Source: Opitutus sp. ER46
Lineage (GTDB): Bacteria > Verrucomicrobiota > Verrucomicrobiia > Opitutales > Opitutaceae
Length of the DNA stretch: 64,000 nucleotides
Direction: 5' to 3'
Assembly: GCF_003054705.1 (NCBI RefSeq)
Contig: NZ_QAYX01000016.1
Coordinates: 62,001 to 126,000, forward strand
The notes below the pieces were generated by a model. That model searched no databases. It was not told the origin of the DNA and worked only from the letters and a program-made list of their open reading frames with translations. The position numbers and the translations under genes were made by a program. Each line of letters starts with the position of its first letter. The first letter of the stretch is position 1. Below are positions 50,266-59,041 of this stretch, piece by piece.

Positions 50266-51534
50266 TCAGCCCAGGACGGCTTTTCGCAGCGTGGCGACCA
50301 TCTCGCGCTGGCGGCGGCGGACGAGGTCGCGGCCTCGGGCGACTTTTGCGCGGGCGGCGGCGGGATCCTTCGCGAGGGAGAGTGCGGTAGGGACCACACG
50401 GGCGTAGTCGTTCGGGTCGTCGAGGTCGAAGAGCCAGTCGCCGAGGCCGATGTCCCGCCACATGAGCCCCTTGGTTGTCTGCTCGGCGAAGCGGCACACG
50501 AGCGCCGGCACGCCGTGGCCGATGCTCATGATCGGGCTGTGCATTTCGTTGCTCACGAGCCCGGCCGAGCGGCGGTACGTGCTGATCGCTTCGTCGGTGA
50601 GCCAGAATTTTTCCCGCCACACCACGCGCGGCTTCACGTCGGCCGGCAACGGATCCACGAGCAACTCCTTGCCGGTGCTCATCTGGGTCGAGTCCTCCGG
50701 ACACACCAGCACCTTCAGGTCGGTTTCGCGCACGATCCGGACGATCGCCTCGCGGAGTGGCGCGTGGTCGTGCTCCTTCATCTCCTCGTTGCGGCGGTGC
50801 TTCGCGGCGTCGAAGGCATAGTTCGGCTTCACCAGCCAGTACGGCGCGTTGCGGAGGTTGGGCAGGAAGCACATGAACTTCCCGTCCTCCAGGCCATGCG
50901 CCTTGAGAAAGGCGTCCGCCGCCGCGTCGTTGCGCACGTCGGCGGAGAACGCGCCATCCGGCCCGAACTCGACCACCGGGCTCTTCACGCCCGACTTTCG
51001 CACGACCTCGACCGAGGGGCCGTCGCGGAGGAAAACGAATCGCGCGCCGTCGAGCAGCTCGCGGGTGGCGTCGTCGAGTCCGTTCGTGCGCATGATCTTC
51101 ATGCCGGGGTCGCCCGCCGGGGCCATGGTGATGCCCCACACGCCGTACGGCTTGCCGGTCTCCTTCCGCCACGCGGCGACGTTGCGGTGCGCGACCAGGT
51201 AAGGCCCGGAGCCGTGCAGGAGGAAATCGCAGGCAAACGCCTCCTGCTGCTCGCGGATGATCCGCAGGTGCGGAAAGCGGGCGCGCAGCATCTCTTCGAC
51301 GCCGTTGCGCACGTTCACGGGCCAGAGCACGACCTCGGCTTCGGGGAGTTCCTTTTCCAGCAGCGCCAGCACGCCCGGCGTGTGCCCGATGTCACCGATG
51401 TTCACCGTCTGCCACGACGACCGGAGCACGATCCGGGGGCGGCGGGTCGCGCCGGACCCCGCCCCGCGCAGTTGGGTGGCCGCGGTGGCGGCGAGAGCGG
51501 CAAGGAGGAAATCGCGACGGGTGAAGGCGGTCAT
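50266..51534 (-). CDS. Polysaccharide pyruvyl transferase-like protein, Tat-exported
   Basis: 422 residues. The start at ATG 51534 opens a Tat signal (MTAFTRRDFLLAALAATAAT). The body carries the pyruvyl-transferase (CsaB/WcaK) pattern: WQTVNIGDIGHTPGVLALL at the start, VNVRNGVEEMLRARFP, FVFLRDGPSVEVVRKSG and a late LVSNEMHSPIMSIGHGVPAL, equivalent to the donor-binding end of the family. Known members add pyruvate ketals to polysaccharides in the cytoplasm, where PEP is available. Tat export is therefore odd and suggests another reaction or a binding role. It stands alone, downstream of the glucan locus on the same strand as GH1. Confidence 0.75.
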   Translation of the reverse strand: MTAFTRRDFLLAALAATAATQLRGAGSGATRRPRIVLRSSWQTVNIGDIGHTPGVLALLEKELPEAEVVLWPVNVRNGVEEMLRARFPHLRIIREQQEAFACDFLLHGSGPYLVAHRNVAAWRKETGKPYGVWGITMAPAGDPGMKIMRTNGLDDATRELLDGARFVFLRDGPSVEVVRKSGVKSPVVEFGPDGAFSADVRNDAAADAFLKAHGLEDGKFMCFLPNLRNAPYWLVKPNYAFDAAKHRRNEEMKEHDHAPLREAIVRIVRETDLKVLVCPEDSTQMSTGKELLVDPLPADVKPRVVWREKFWLTDEAISTYRRSAGLVSNEMHSPIMSIGHGVPALVCRFAEQTTKGLMWRDIGLGDWLFDLDDPNDYARVVPTALSLAKDPAAARAKVARGRDLVRRRQREMVATLRKAVLG

Positions 51535-51734
51535 GATCATTAGCGCGGGCGGACGCGCGTCCTCCCGCAGCGAAGACGCCATCGGAGCAATCGTGGTGCG
51601 CTGGTGCAAGCGTCCCGGCGGGACCTGGGCGAATGCGCGTCGCCGTGTAAGCCTGCGTTGAGCTCACCCGGGCCGGGGGCACCACGATGTCCCGGTCCCC
51701 GGTCCCTTGGCGCGTCCTCTCCGATCGGTGACGC

Positions 51735-53087
51735 CTAAAGCACGCGGTTCTCGCGGGCAACCGACGCGTACCATTTCGCGCTGAGCTTGGGCGTGCGGCG
51801 CTGGGTGGCGTAGTCGACGTGCACGATGCCGAAACGCTTCGCGTAGCCGTACGCCCACTCGAAGTTGTCCAGCAGCGACCAGACAAAATACCCGCGTACC
51901 GGAATACCCTCGGCGGCGGCCCGGTGCACGGCGTGGAGGTAACCCCGCAGGTACTCGCAGCGATGGAGGTCGAGCACCTCGCCCTGGGCGTCGGGGGCCT
52001 CCTCGTAGCCGACGCCGTTCTCGGTGATGTGGAAGGCGCGCGGGGCGTACAGGGTGTGGAGGTGGCGCATCGCCCAGTAGATGGCCGGCGGCGCCAGGTG
52101 AAGCCACGGCAGCCCGGCGAGGGGATATTGCGGCGGCAACGGGAGCACCTCGGGCTTACCGCGTGCGGCCGCGCGGATGAAGTTTCCGGTGTAGACGTTG
52201 AGCCCGAGGAAGTCGGTCGGCTGCGAAATCAGGGCGAGGTCGCCGCGGGCAATCTGCGGGCGGTCCGCGCCGAGCGAGCGCAGGTAACGGGTCGGATAGC
52301 GGCCGCAGAACACCGGGTTGAGCAGGTGCTCGTTGTGCAGCTCAGTCCAAGCCTGGGCGGCGGCGATGTCCGGCGGCAGCTCGGTCACGGGGATGCCGAT
52401 GGCCGGGTTTTGGGTGAGTCCGACCTGCGCGCCGCGACCGCCGAAGGCGCGCACGGCGCGCACCGCCTCGCCGTGGGCGAGCAGCGCGTGGTGGTAGGCC
52501 TGGGCCAGGACGCGGCGGTTCTCGCGCGCGCCCGGGGCGTGTTCGCCGGTGCCATAGCCCATGCCGATGAAGCACGGGATCTCGTTCATCGTGATCCAGC
52601 GCTTCACGCGGTCGCCGAGCGCCCGCACGACGGTATCGGCGTAGTGAGCGAACGCGGTGACGGTGGCACGCTCGCGCCAGCCGCCGGCGTCCTCGAGCGT
52701 CTGGGGCAGGTCCCAATGATAAAGCGTCACCCAGGGCGTGATGCCGCGGGCGAGCAGCGCATCGATGAGCCGGTCGTAGAAGGCGAGCCCGGCAGGATTC
52801 ACCCGGCCGGTGCCCGTGGGGAAGAGCCGGGGCCAGCCGATCGAGAGCCGGTAGTGCCGGAGCCCGAGCCGCTGCAGGAGCGCGAAGTCCTCCTCGTAGC
52901 GATGAAAGTGGTCGCAGGCGTCCGCCGGCGTGTCGCCATGGGCGACCGCGCCCGCGCGACGGGAAAAGGTATCCCACACCGAAGGCCCGCGGCCGTCGGC
53001 GTCCGCCGCGCCCTCGATCTGCGTCGCCGCGGTGGCGGCGCCCCAGATGAACTTGGGCGGAAAGCGATAGGAGAGGGGGGCGGGCAT
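51735..53087 (-). CDS. GH1 beta-glucosidase
   Basis: 450 residues, the normal length for GH1, and no signal peptide. Signatures: FIWGAATAATQIEGAADADG at the N terminus, RLSIGWPRLFP, the acid/base region WITMNEIPCFIGMGYG and the nucleophile region FHITENGVGYEE. The acid/base Glu sits in NEIP instead of the usual NEP, one residue longer, which other family members may tolerate. The enzyme would hydrolyse short beta-glucosides in the cytoplasm. It is encoded 43 bp downstream of the LacI-type regulator on the same strand and is likely co-transcribed with it. It fits a beta-1,3-glucan pathway with the divergent GH17 gene. Confidence 0.92.
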   Translation of the reverse strand: MPAPLSYRFPPKFIWGAATAATQIEGAADADGRGPSVWDTFSRRAGAVAHGDTPADACDHFHRYEEDFALLQRLGLRHYRLSIGWPRLFPTGTGRVNPAGLAFYDRLIDALLARGITPWVTLYHWDLPQTLEDAGGWRERATVTAFAHYADTVVRALGDRVKRWITMNEIPCFIGMGYGTGEHAPGARENRRVLAQAYHHALLAHGEAVRAVRAFGGRGAQVGLTQNPAIGIPVTELPPDIAAAQAWTELHNEHLLNPVFCGRYPTRYLRSLGADRPQIARGDLALISQPTDFLGLNVYTGNFIRAAARGKPEVLPLPPQYPLAGLPWLHLAPPAIYWAMRHLHTLYAPRAFHITENGVGYEEAPDAQGEVLDLHRCEYLRGYLHAVHRAAAEGIPVRGYFVWSLLDNFEWAYGYAKRFGIVHVDYATQRRTPKLSAKWYASVARENRVL

Positions 53088-53130
53088 GAGCTTGGGGTGG
53101 AGACGGGAGTTGAGGTGCGGTCGCCGGCGG

Positions 53131-54180
53131 TCACGCGCGCGGCGCGGCGACGGTGGTGCCTTCGACAGGATGGGCCTCGACGAGGATCTTTCGGCGGGGC
53201 GCGTGGGGCTGCATCATGCGGCCGAGCAGCCGGCCGACGGCGGAATCGCCGATGTCCTCGTGCGGCACGCGCATCGACGACATCCGCGGGAGGTTGGCGG
53301 GCGGCTCGAGGCCGTCGAAGCCGGTGATGGAGCAGTCGTGCGGCACGCGCACGCCGCGCGCGGTCAGGTCCTGGATAAGCTGATACGCCTGGTGGTCGGC
53401 GGCGCAGACCCACGCGGTGACGTGGTCCTCGCGCATCCGGCGCACGACGCCGTCCGCGATCGGCGCGGCGGCGAGGGTCGGCTCGTTGCGCCGGACGTTG
53501 AACGCCCAGTGCGGGTTGAACTCGAGCCCGAGGGAGAAGAGGCCGTCGACGTAGCCGCCGAAGCGCCGGGTGGTCCAGTTGCCGCCGATCGGGTAGCGCC
53601 AGGCGACGAAGCCGATGCGGCGGTGGCCGGCGGCCGCGAGCCGGTGCACGAGGGCGCGGATGCCGGCGTAATCGTCGGTGTCGACCGTATCCACGTACGG
53701 GTGCTCATAGCTCTCGAGCACGGCGACGGTGGAGATCTTGCGGGCGAACATGGCGACGGCGGCCTCGGCGAACGGGTAGATGAGAATCATGCCCCGCCAG
53801 TCGCCGCTGCGGATGTGGCGGAAGACCGGCAGGCGCTTGGCGTCGGGGGTGAGCGAGGCGGGTTCTTGATAGCAGACGTCGATGGCGAGGTGCTCGGCCT
53901 CGGCGCGCGCGCGGATGCCCTGCAGCACGTAGGGGAAGGTGGCGAGCGCGACATTCTGGGTGGGCACGCCGATCAGCACGCCGATGGTGATGGGCTTGCT
54001 GCGGCGCGAACGGCGGATTGTGCGCGTCGGGTTGCCGCGATAGCCGAGGGCGGCGGCCATGCTCTTCACTTTGGCGCGCGTTTCGGCGGCGATGGCGGGG
54101 TGGTTGGCGAGGCTGCGCGAGACGGTCGTCCGGGAAAGGTTCAGACGCTCGGCGAGCAGTTGCTGGTTGACGGAGCGCAT
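53131..54180 (-). CDS. LacI-family transcriptional regulator
   Basis: 349 residues from ATG 54180. The LacI helix-turn-helix and hinge are clear: NQQLLAERLNLSRTTVSRSL, then KVKSMAAALGYRGNPTRTIR. The periplasmic-binding-like sensor follows (ITIGVLIGVPTQNVAL, VDTVDTDDYAGIRALVHRLA, GHRRIGFVAWRYP, CSITGFDGLEPPANLPRMSS). It is divergent from the TonB receptor, with 414 bp between starts that contain three GTGCAC-centred sites, the likely operators. It presumably represses the glucan genes until a sugar from glucan breakdown binds. Confidence 0.92.
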   Translation of the reverse strand: MRSVNQQLLAERLNLSRTTVSRSLANHPAIAAETRAKVKSMAAALGYRGNPTRTIRRSRRSKPITIGVLIGVPTQNVALATFPYVLQGIRARAEAEHLAIDVCYQEPASLTPDAKRLPVFRHIRSGDWRGMILIYPFAEAAVAMFARKISTVAVLESYEHPYVDTVDTDDYAGIRALVHRLAAAGHRRIGFVAWRYPIGGNWTTRRFGGYVDGLFSLGLEFNPHWAFNVRRNEPTLAAAPIADGVVRRMREDHVTAWVCAADHQAYQLIQDLTARGVRVPHDCSITGFDGLEPPANLPRMSSMRVPHEDIGDSAVGRLLGRMMQPHAPRRKILVEAHPVEGTTVAAPRA

Positions 54181-54257
54181 CAAGAAAGCGGGGCAGGGGT
54201 AAACGTAACGGCGGCGACTGTGGACGGTAAGCGTGCAATTTCAAGTGTTAAAAACCG

Positions 54258-54285
54258 TGTGCACAAAAATGAAAAGGTGCACAAA
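54258..54285. promoter_or_regulatory. Candidate LacI operators 1 and 2 (GTGCAC cores)
   Basis: CGTGTGCACAAAA (core palindrome TGTGCACA at 54258-54265) and GGTGCACAAAT (core GTGCAC at 54277-54282) lie 18 bp apart, centre to centre, about 80-100 bp upstream of the LacI start codon. Paired sites of this spacing suit a dimeric regulator acting on its own promoter. Confidence 0.5.
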
Positions 54286-54395
54286 TATCGCGGCCGTATC
54301 TGCGCCGAATAATCCAAGCTGTCTCGCCTGACTCCATAGGTGAAAGAACCGGGTTGAGCGGCGTCGGGCGTCCGGCGAGCAAGGCTGTTTCGTTG

Positions 54396-54415
54396 TGTGC
54401 ACAATTGCGTTGACA
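54396..54415 (+). promoter_or_regulatory. Candidate operator 3 and -35 box for the TonB receptor
   Basis: TGTGCACA at 54396-54403, within TTGTGTGCACAATTG, is followed directly by TTGACA (54410-54415). A matching -10 is not obvious. The site shares its core with those at 54258 and 54277, so one regulator could control both divergent units. Confidence 0.5.
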
Positions 54416-54594
54416 GGACCCTGCAACTCCGACTCATTCCCGGCCCAAGCGACGCCCCCAACCGGCGTCTAGACCTACCCCGCCTGCCCCATGATTACCC
54501 CCGGGTTCCGTTTTGCGGCGACAGCTCTGTCGCAGTGTCACGGCGCTTCCGCGGGGTGTTTGTCGGGTGGGCTTCGTTCTTGACCAACACCCCC

Positions 54595-57504
54595 ATGAAG
54601 CTTCCCCAACGGATCACTCCGTCCCTGCTGACTGCCGCGCTGGCGTTGTTCGCCTCGCGACCTGTTGCCATCGCGGCCGAGGCCGCGCCGGCCGACGCCA
54701 ATCTCGCCGCCGAAGAGCCCGTCGTGCTGAGCCCGTTCACCGTCGATGCCTCGAAGGATCGCGGTTACCTGGCGACGAATGCGACCTCCGGCACGCGCCT
54801 CAACACGCCGATCAAGGATCTGCCGATGCCGATCTCGGTGATCACCGAGCAGTTCATCCGCGACACCGGCTCCACCAACCTGCGCCAGGGCCTGCGCTAT
54901 GTGTCCGGCATCCAGCTCACCTCCCAGAACGACCAGGGCACGCCGGGCGGCGCCTACCAGGGCGCGGGCGGCGTCAACAACGCCGAGGGCGCAACGGCCA
55001 ATCCCACCCAGACTTCGTACAAGATTCGTGGCTACGTGACCGATGCGGTGCTGCGCGACGGCTTCCGTCGCCAGAACTCGACCGACGCCATCAACATCGA
55101 GCGCGTCGAGGTGGTGTTCGGCCCGTCGGCACTGTTGTACGGCTTCGGCCAGTACGGCGGCATCGTGAACTACCACCCGAAGACGCCGGCCGCGAAGCGC
55201 TCCGCCGAACTCGGCCTCGCCTACGGCAGCTATGATTTCATGCGAGGCACGCTCGATGTCACCGGGCCGATCGCACCGCGCGTCGGTCTGAACTACCGGC
55301 TGACCGGGGCATACGAGGACACCAATTCCTACACCGACTTCAATTCCCAGCAGCACTACTTCATCTCCCCGGCCATCACGCTGCGGCCGTGGAAGCAGAC
55401 CCAGATCGATATCGATCTCGAGGACGGCAAGATGTGGCAGGACGGCATCGGTTTCCAGCGGGTGCGCGCGATGGCCAACGTGGGCGTCAACAGCGACCAG
55501 AACGAGCACGCGGACTTCTTCACCGTGCCCGGCACCGATCCGTACCGGTTCCGCTGGAGCGGTCCCGACACCTTCCAGGACACCCAGGCGTCCAACTTCC
55601 GCGCGCAGATCACGCAGACCCTCGTGCCGAACCTCACCCTGCTCGTGGGCTACAACCGTTCGAAGGCCGACTTCCAGCGCCGCGACGTCATCGGCAATCT
55701 CAACCAGAACGTCGGCCCGGTGGCGCTGCGGGCCCGCGTGTTCTTCAACACCCTCAGCACGAGTCTCGGTGACTCGAACCAGAACGCCGTCAACGGCTAC
55801 GTCGACAACGTCGCGCTCCAGTACACCTGGACGGTGTCGGACTCGAGCACGCTGCTCGACCAGGTCCGCGCCGAGTTGAACTACAAGCTCACGCTGTTCG
55901 ACCGCGGCAACAAGTGGCTGAAGATCACCAACTCGGTGCTGCTCGGCCACTCGGAGGACAGCAACCACAACGACTCCGTCACCGGCGGCACGCAGGACAA
56001 TCTCTTCAACTACAAGAGCCCGGTCGACGCCTCCTACATCCGTTTCGGCAAACAGGGTGACGGCACGGCCGACGTGCCGATCATCGCGCGCAAGAATGGC
56101 AGCTTCTCCCGCGGCTGGGACCAGGCCAGCTATCTCGTGTACCAGGGCCAGGTGCTCGACGATCGCCTCACGGTCGTTGCCGGTATCCGCAATGATCGGA
56201 CGGACAATTTCACGCGCACCGAGAACTACCTTGCCGGGACGAGCACGTCGACCCGCAGCAAGAAGGTGAGCGAGTACACGCGCCAGTACGGCGCGAGCCT
56301 GCAGCTGACCCGCCAGATCTCCATTTACGCCCTCAAGGCCGGCGGCCTGCAGCCGAACTTCAGCGGCCACCTCGACGTGGACGGCAACCCCGTCGGCCCC
56401 GTGATCGCCAAGAGCCGCGAGTACGGCCTCAAGTTCGACCTGTTCGACGGCAAAATCTCGGGCTCGGTGAGCAAGTACAAGATCCGCCGCACCGGCTCGG
56501 AAATGTTCTTCTGGTGGGCGCCGACCTCGAACTACAAGAACTTCAACCCCGCCAAAGACATCGTTTACAACGTCAGCAACTTCTCGCCGACGTCCGTGCC
56601 GGGCGGCAGCAACGGCGGCAACGGCGCGGCTGATGCCGCGCTCCCCCAGTGGAACGCCGGTGTGGCCGCGGGCGCGATCTACCAGAAGTCCGTCGGCGGC
56701 GCCACCAACTGGTACGTCAATGCCTCCAAGGCGACGGGGGCTGCGTACATGGACGCGGTCTTCGATTACACGAAGTCGCATGGCATGAGCTGGCCGGGCT
56801 GGCTCTACAACTACGACGCGGAGACGAACAACTCCTGGAACGACCGCGCGTCGGGCCCGCAGGGCAACGAGTACCTCGTTGGCTCCGACTCCGCCAAAGG
56901 CTGGAGCGCCGAGCTCGTGTTCACGCTGACGAAGGACTTCCAGATCATCGCCAACTACGCCAACACGAAGCGCGTGATCGACCAGGCCGGCAAGTTCGCC
57001 AAGTCGCCCAATCCGCAGGATCGCTGGGCGGTGTGGTATTTCCCGAACACCGACTGGGGCCTGACCGGCAAGCCGCTGTCCACGGTGTACACCGATCCCA
57101 ACGACACTTCGACTTGGACGGGCATCGGCTACGGCAGTGGTGAACGGCAGGACGACACCCCCGATCACTCGGTCTCGATGTGGGCGCACTACCAGTTCCC
57201 GAAGGGCCGGCTGTTCGGTCTCTCCGTTGGCGTCGGTGGCACGTGGGAGTCGCCGCGTGAATACCAGTCCGGCATCACGCATGGCGGTGGTCAGCGCATC
57301 ACCGACAAAAACGGCGGCATCATCGTCCTGGAGACCCCGGAGCGCTACAACGTCGACCTCATGGTGCGGTACGCGTTCAAGATGCACACGCACGATGCGG
57401 CGGTGCAGTTGAACATCTTCAACCTGCTCGATGACCGGAAGCTCTACGGCCTGATGTATTCGGCGCCCCGGTCGGCCCGCCTCGAGTTCAGCTACAAGTT
57501 CTAG
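54595..57504 (+). CDS. TonB-dependent receptor for glucan oligosaccharides (SusC-like size)
   Basis: 969 residues. The start ATG 54595 opens a Sec signal (SLLTAALALFASRPVAIAAE). The plug begins VVLSPFTVDASKDRGYLATN, a start common to Opitutaceae receptors, with PMPISVITEQFIRD and VEVVFGPSALLYGFGQYGG as plug motifs. The 22-strand barrel ends in YSAPRSARLEFSYKF with the terminal Phe needed for outer-membrane assembly. It is the first gene of an operon with a GPH symporter, a GH17 enzyme and a phosphoesterase, so beta-glucan oligosaccharide uptake is the likely role (inferred). No SusD homologue is present, as usual in this phylum. Confidence 0.9.
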   Translation: MKLPQRITPSLLTAALALFASRPVAIAAEAAPADANLAAEEPVVLSPFTVDASKDRGYLATNATSGTRLNTPIKDLPMPISVITEQFIRDTGSTNLRQGLRYVSGIQLTSQNDQGTPGGAYQGAGGVNNAEGATANPTQTSYKIRGYVTDAVLRDGFRRQNSTDAINIERVEVVFGPSALLYGFGQYGGIVNYHPKTPAAKRSAELGLAYGSYDFMRGTLDVTGPIAPRVGLNYRLTGAYEDTNSYTDFNSQQHYFISPAITLRPWKQTQIDIDLEDGKMWQDGIGFQRVRAMANVGVNSDQNEHADFFTVPGTDPYRFRWSGPDTFQDTQASNFRAQITQTLVPNLTLLVGYNRSKADFQRRDVIGNLNQNVGPVALRARVFFNTLSTSLGDSNQNAVNGYVDNVALQYTWTVSDSSTLLDQVRAELNYKLTLFDRGNKWLKITNSVLLGHSEDSNHNDSVTGGTQDNLFNYKSPVDASYIRFGKQGDGTADVPIIARKNGSFSRGWDQASYLVYQGQVLDDRLTVVAGIRNDRTDNFTRTENYLAGTSTSTRSKKVSEYTRQYGASLQLTRQISIYALKAGGLQPNFSGHLDVDGNPVGPVIAKSREYGLKFDLFDGKISGSVSKYKIRRTGSEMFFWWAPTSNYKNFNPAKDIVYNVSNFSPTSVPGGSNGGNGAADAALPQWNAGVAAGAIYQKSVGGATNWYVNASKATGAAYMDAVFDYTKSHGMSWPGWLYNYDAETNNSWNDRASGPQGNEYLVGSDSAKGWSAELVFTLTKDFQIIANYANTKRVIDQAGKFAKSPNPQDRWAVWYFPNTDWGLTGKPLSTVYTDPNDTSTWTGIGYGSGERQDDTPDHSVSMWAHYQFPKGRLFGLSVGVGGTWESPREYQSGITHGGGQRITDKNGGIIVLETPERYNVDLMVRYAFKMHTHDAAVQLNIFNLLDDRKLYGLMYSAPRSARLEFSYKF

Positions 57505-57657
57505 GTTCGCCGCTTCGCGCGGCCTGGGGTGTTCCGGTCCGGTGGCTCCGCGTGGAGTTGCCGGACCGGCCTGCCTCGGCCCCGCGCGCCGCCACGCCAG
57601 TCTCGCCTATCCCGCCGTCGTCGCTTTCCTCGCCGCCAACCCCAACCCCCGTCCTCC

Positions 57658-59040
57658 GTGCCGGAAAAACTGCGTTTCAAGGAGAAGTTCGCCTACGGCC
57701 TCGGCGACACCGCGTCCAATTTCTACTTTCAGGCGTTCAACCTGTTTCTCGCCTACTACTACACCGACATCTTCGGCCTGCCGTCGGCGGCGGTCGGCAC
57801 GCTGATGTTCATCACGCCGCTGCTCGCCGCGGTGATGAATCCGGTGATCGGGATGATTGCCGACCGCACGCAGACCCGCTGGGGCAAGTTCCGGCCGTAC
57901 ATTCTCTGGGGTTCGATCCCGTACGGCATCCTCGGCTTCCTCATGTTTGCCAACCCCGGCTTTGGGCCCGGCGGCAAGCTGGCGTATGCCTATGTCACCT
58001 ACACGCTCGTGCTCTTCGCCTACGCGGCGATCAACACGCCGTACTCCGCGCTGATGGGCGTGATGTCCTCCTCCTCTGACGATCGCACCTCGCTTTCCAC
58101 CTACCGGTTTGCCTGCGCCTTCACGGGCACGCTGTTGATCGGCTGGCTGGTGCCGGAGCTGAAGGACGCGCTCGCCGGCGAAGGCGGCAACCCGGCCACG
58201 GGCTTCCGGAACACAATGGCGATCTTCGCCGTGCTCTCGGTCGGCATGTTTCTCTACACCTTCTTCAATACCCGGGAGCGCGTCACCGCGCCGGCCGCGC
58301 AGCCGTCCTCGGCGCGGCGGGACCTGGCGGACCTCGGCCGCAACCGGCCGTGGGTGATCCTCGTGTTCGCCGGGTTCCTGACGCTCGCCAACGTCGGCCT
58401 GCGCAACGGGTCGGCGATCTACTACTTCAAGTACTGCATCGGCAGCGAGGCGGGTCTCGGCCAGTTCAACCTCGTCGGCTTCCTGGCGTTCATTGCCGGT
58501 GCGCTGTCGACGAAGCTCTTCCTCCGCTACTTTGCCCGGCGCGGGCTGATGATCACCCTGACGATCCTCAACGCGCTCGCCCTCCTGGCGTTCTATTTCG
58601 TCGATCCGCACGCCATGCCCGCGCTGTACGCGCTGAACATCTTCGCGTCGTTTGTCGCCGGCCCGACGCCCGCATTGGTCTGGTCGATGTACGCCGACAC
58701 GGCGGACTTTGGCGAGTGGCGCTTCGGCCGCCGCGCCACCGGCCTCGTGTTCTCCGCCGCAGTGTTTGCGCAAAAGGTCGGGCTCGCCATCGGCGGCGCG
58801 CTGCTGGGCTGGCTGCTGGCCGGCTTTGGCTTCGTGCCCAACACCACCCAGACCCCGGAGGTCGTGCACGGCATCATCCTCCTGTACAGCCTCCTGCCCG
58901 GCGCGTTCGCGCTGCTGAGCGGCTTCGTGATCTTCTTCTACACCCTCGACGAGCCAATGGTGAAACGCATCGAACGCGAGCTGGCCGAGCGCCAGTCCGC
59001 CACCGCCACGCCGGCGGTCTCGTCGCCTCCCGCCTCCTGA
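57658..59040 (+). CDS. GPH-type sugar:cation symporter (MFS)
   Basis: 460 residues from GTG 57658, chosen because MPEKLRFKEKFAYGLGDTAS is the conserved N terminus and the sequence before it is unlike protein. About twelve transmembrane helices; the family loop RTQTRWGKFRPYILW is present. It is homologous to the symporter at 26 kb but from the other carbohydrate cluster. The stop and the ATG of the GH17 gene are separated by one base, so they are coupled. It would carry glucosides across the inner membrane to the cytosolic GH1 enzyme. Confidence 0.9.
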   Translation: MPEKLRFKEKFAYGLGDTASNFYFQAFNLFLAYYYTDIFGLPSAAVGTLMFITPLLAAVMNPVIGMIADRTQTRWGKFRPYILWGSIPYGILGFLMFANPGFGPGGKLAYAYVTYTLVLFAYAAINTPYSALMGVMSSSSDDRTSLSTYRFACAFTGTLLIGWLVPELKDALAGEGGNPATGFRNTMAIFAVLSVGMFLYTFFNTRERVTAPAAQPSSARRDLADLGRNRPWVILVFAGFLTLANVGLRNGSAIYYFKYCIGSEAGLGQFNLVGFLAFIAGALSTKLFLRYFARRGLMITLTILNALALLAFYFVDPHAMPALYALNIFASFVAGPTPALVWSMYADTADFGEWRFGRRATGLVFSAAVFAQKVGLAIGGALLGWLLAGFGFVPNTTQTPEVVHGIILLYSLLPGAFALLSGFVIFFYTLDEPMVKRIERELAERQSATATPAVSSPPAS

Positions 59041-59041
59041 C

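Noticed and set aside
50130-50399. Small gene between tRNA-Ser and the pyruvyl transferase
   Set aside because: Half of the frame overlaps the well-supported transferase gene in another frame and the product has no recognisable domain.
52560-52610. GH1 enzyme inactive because of NEIP instead of NEP
   Set aside because: The catalytic Glu and the ITENG nucleophile are both present. A residue after the Glu is not enough to call it inactive.
54538-57393. A 951-codon open frame on the reverse strand inside the TonB receptor
   Set aside because: It is antisense to a well-supported gene, rich in Arg/Val/Ala without domains, and arises from high third-position GC. The same holds for long antisense frames at 7373-9784, 41718-44306 and 1753-3846.
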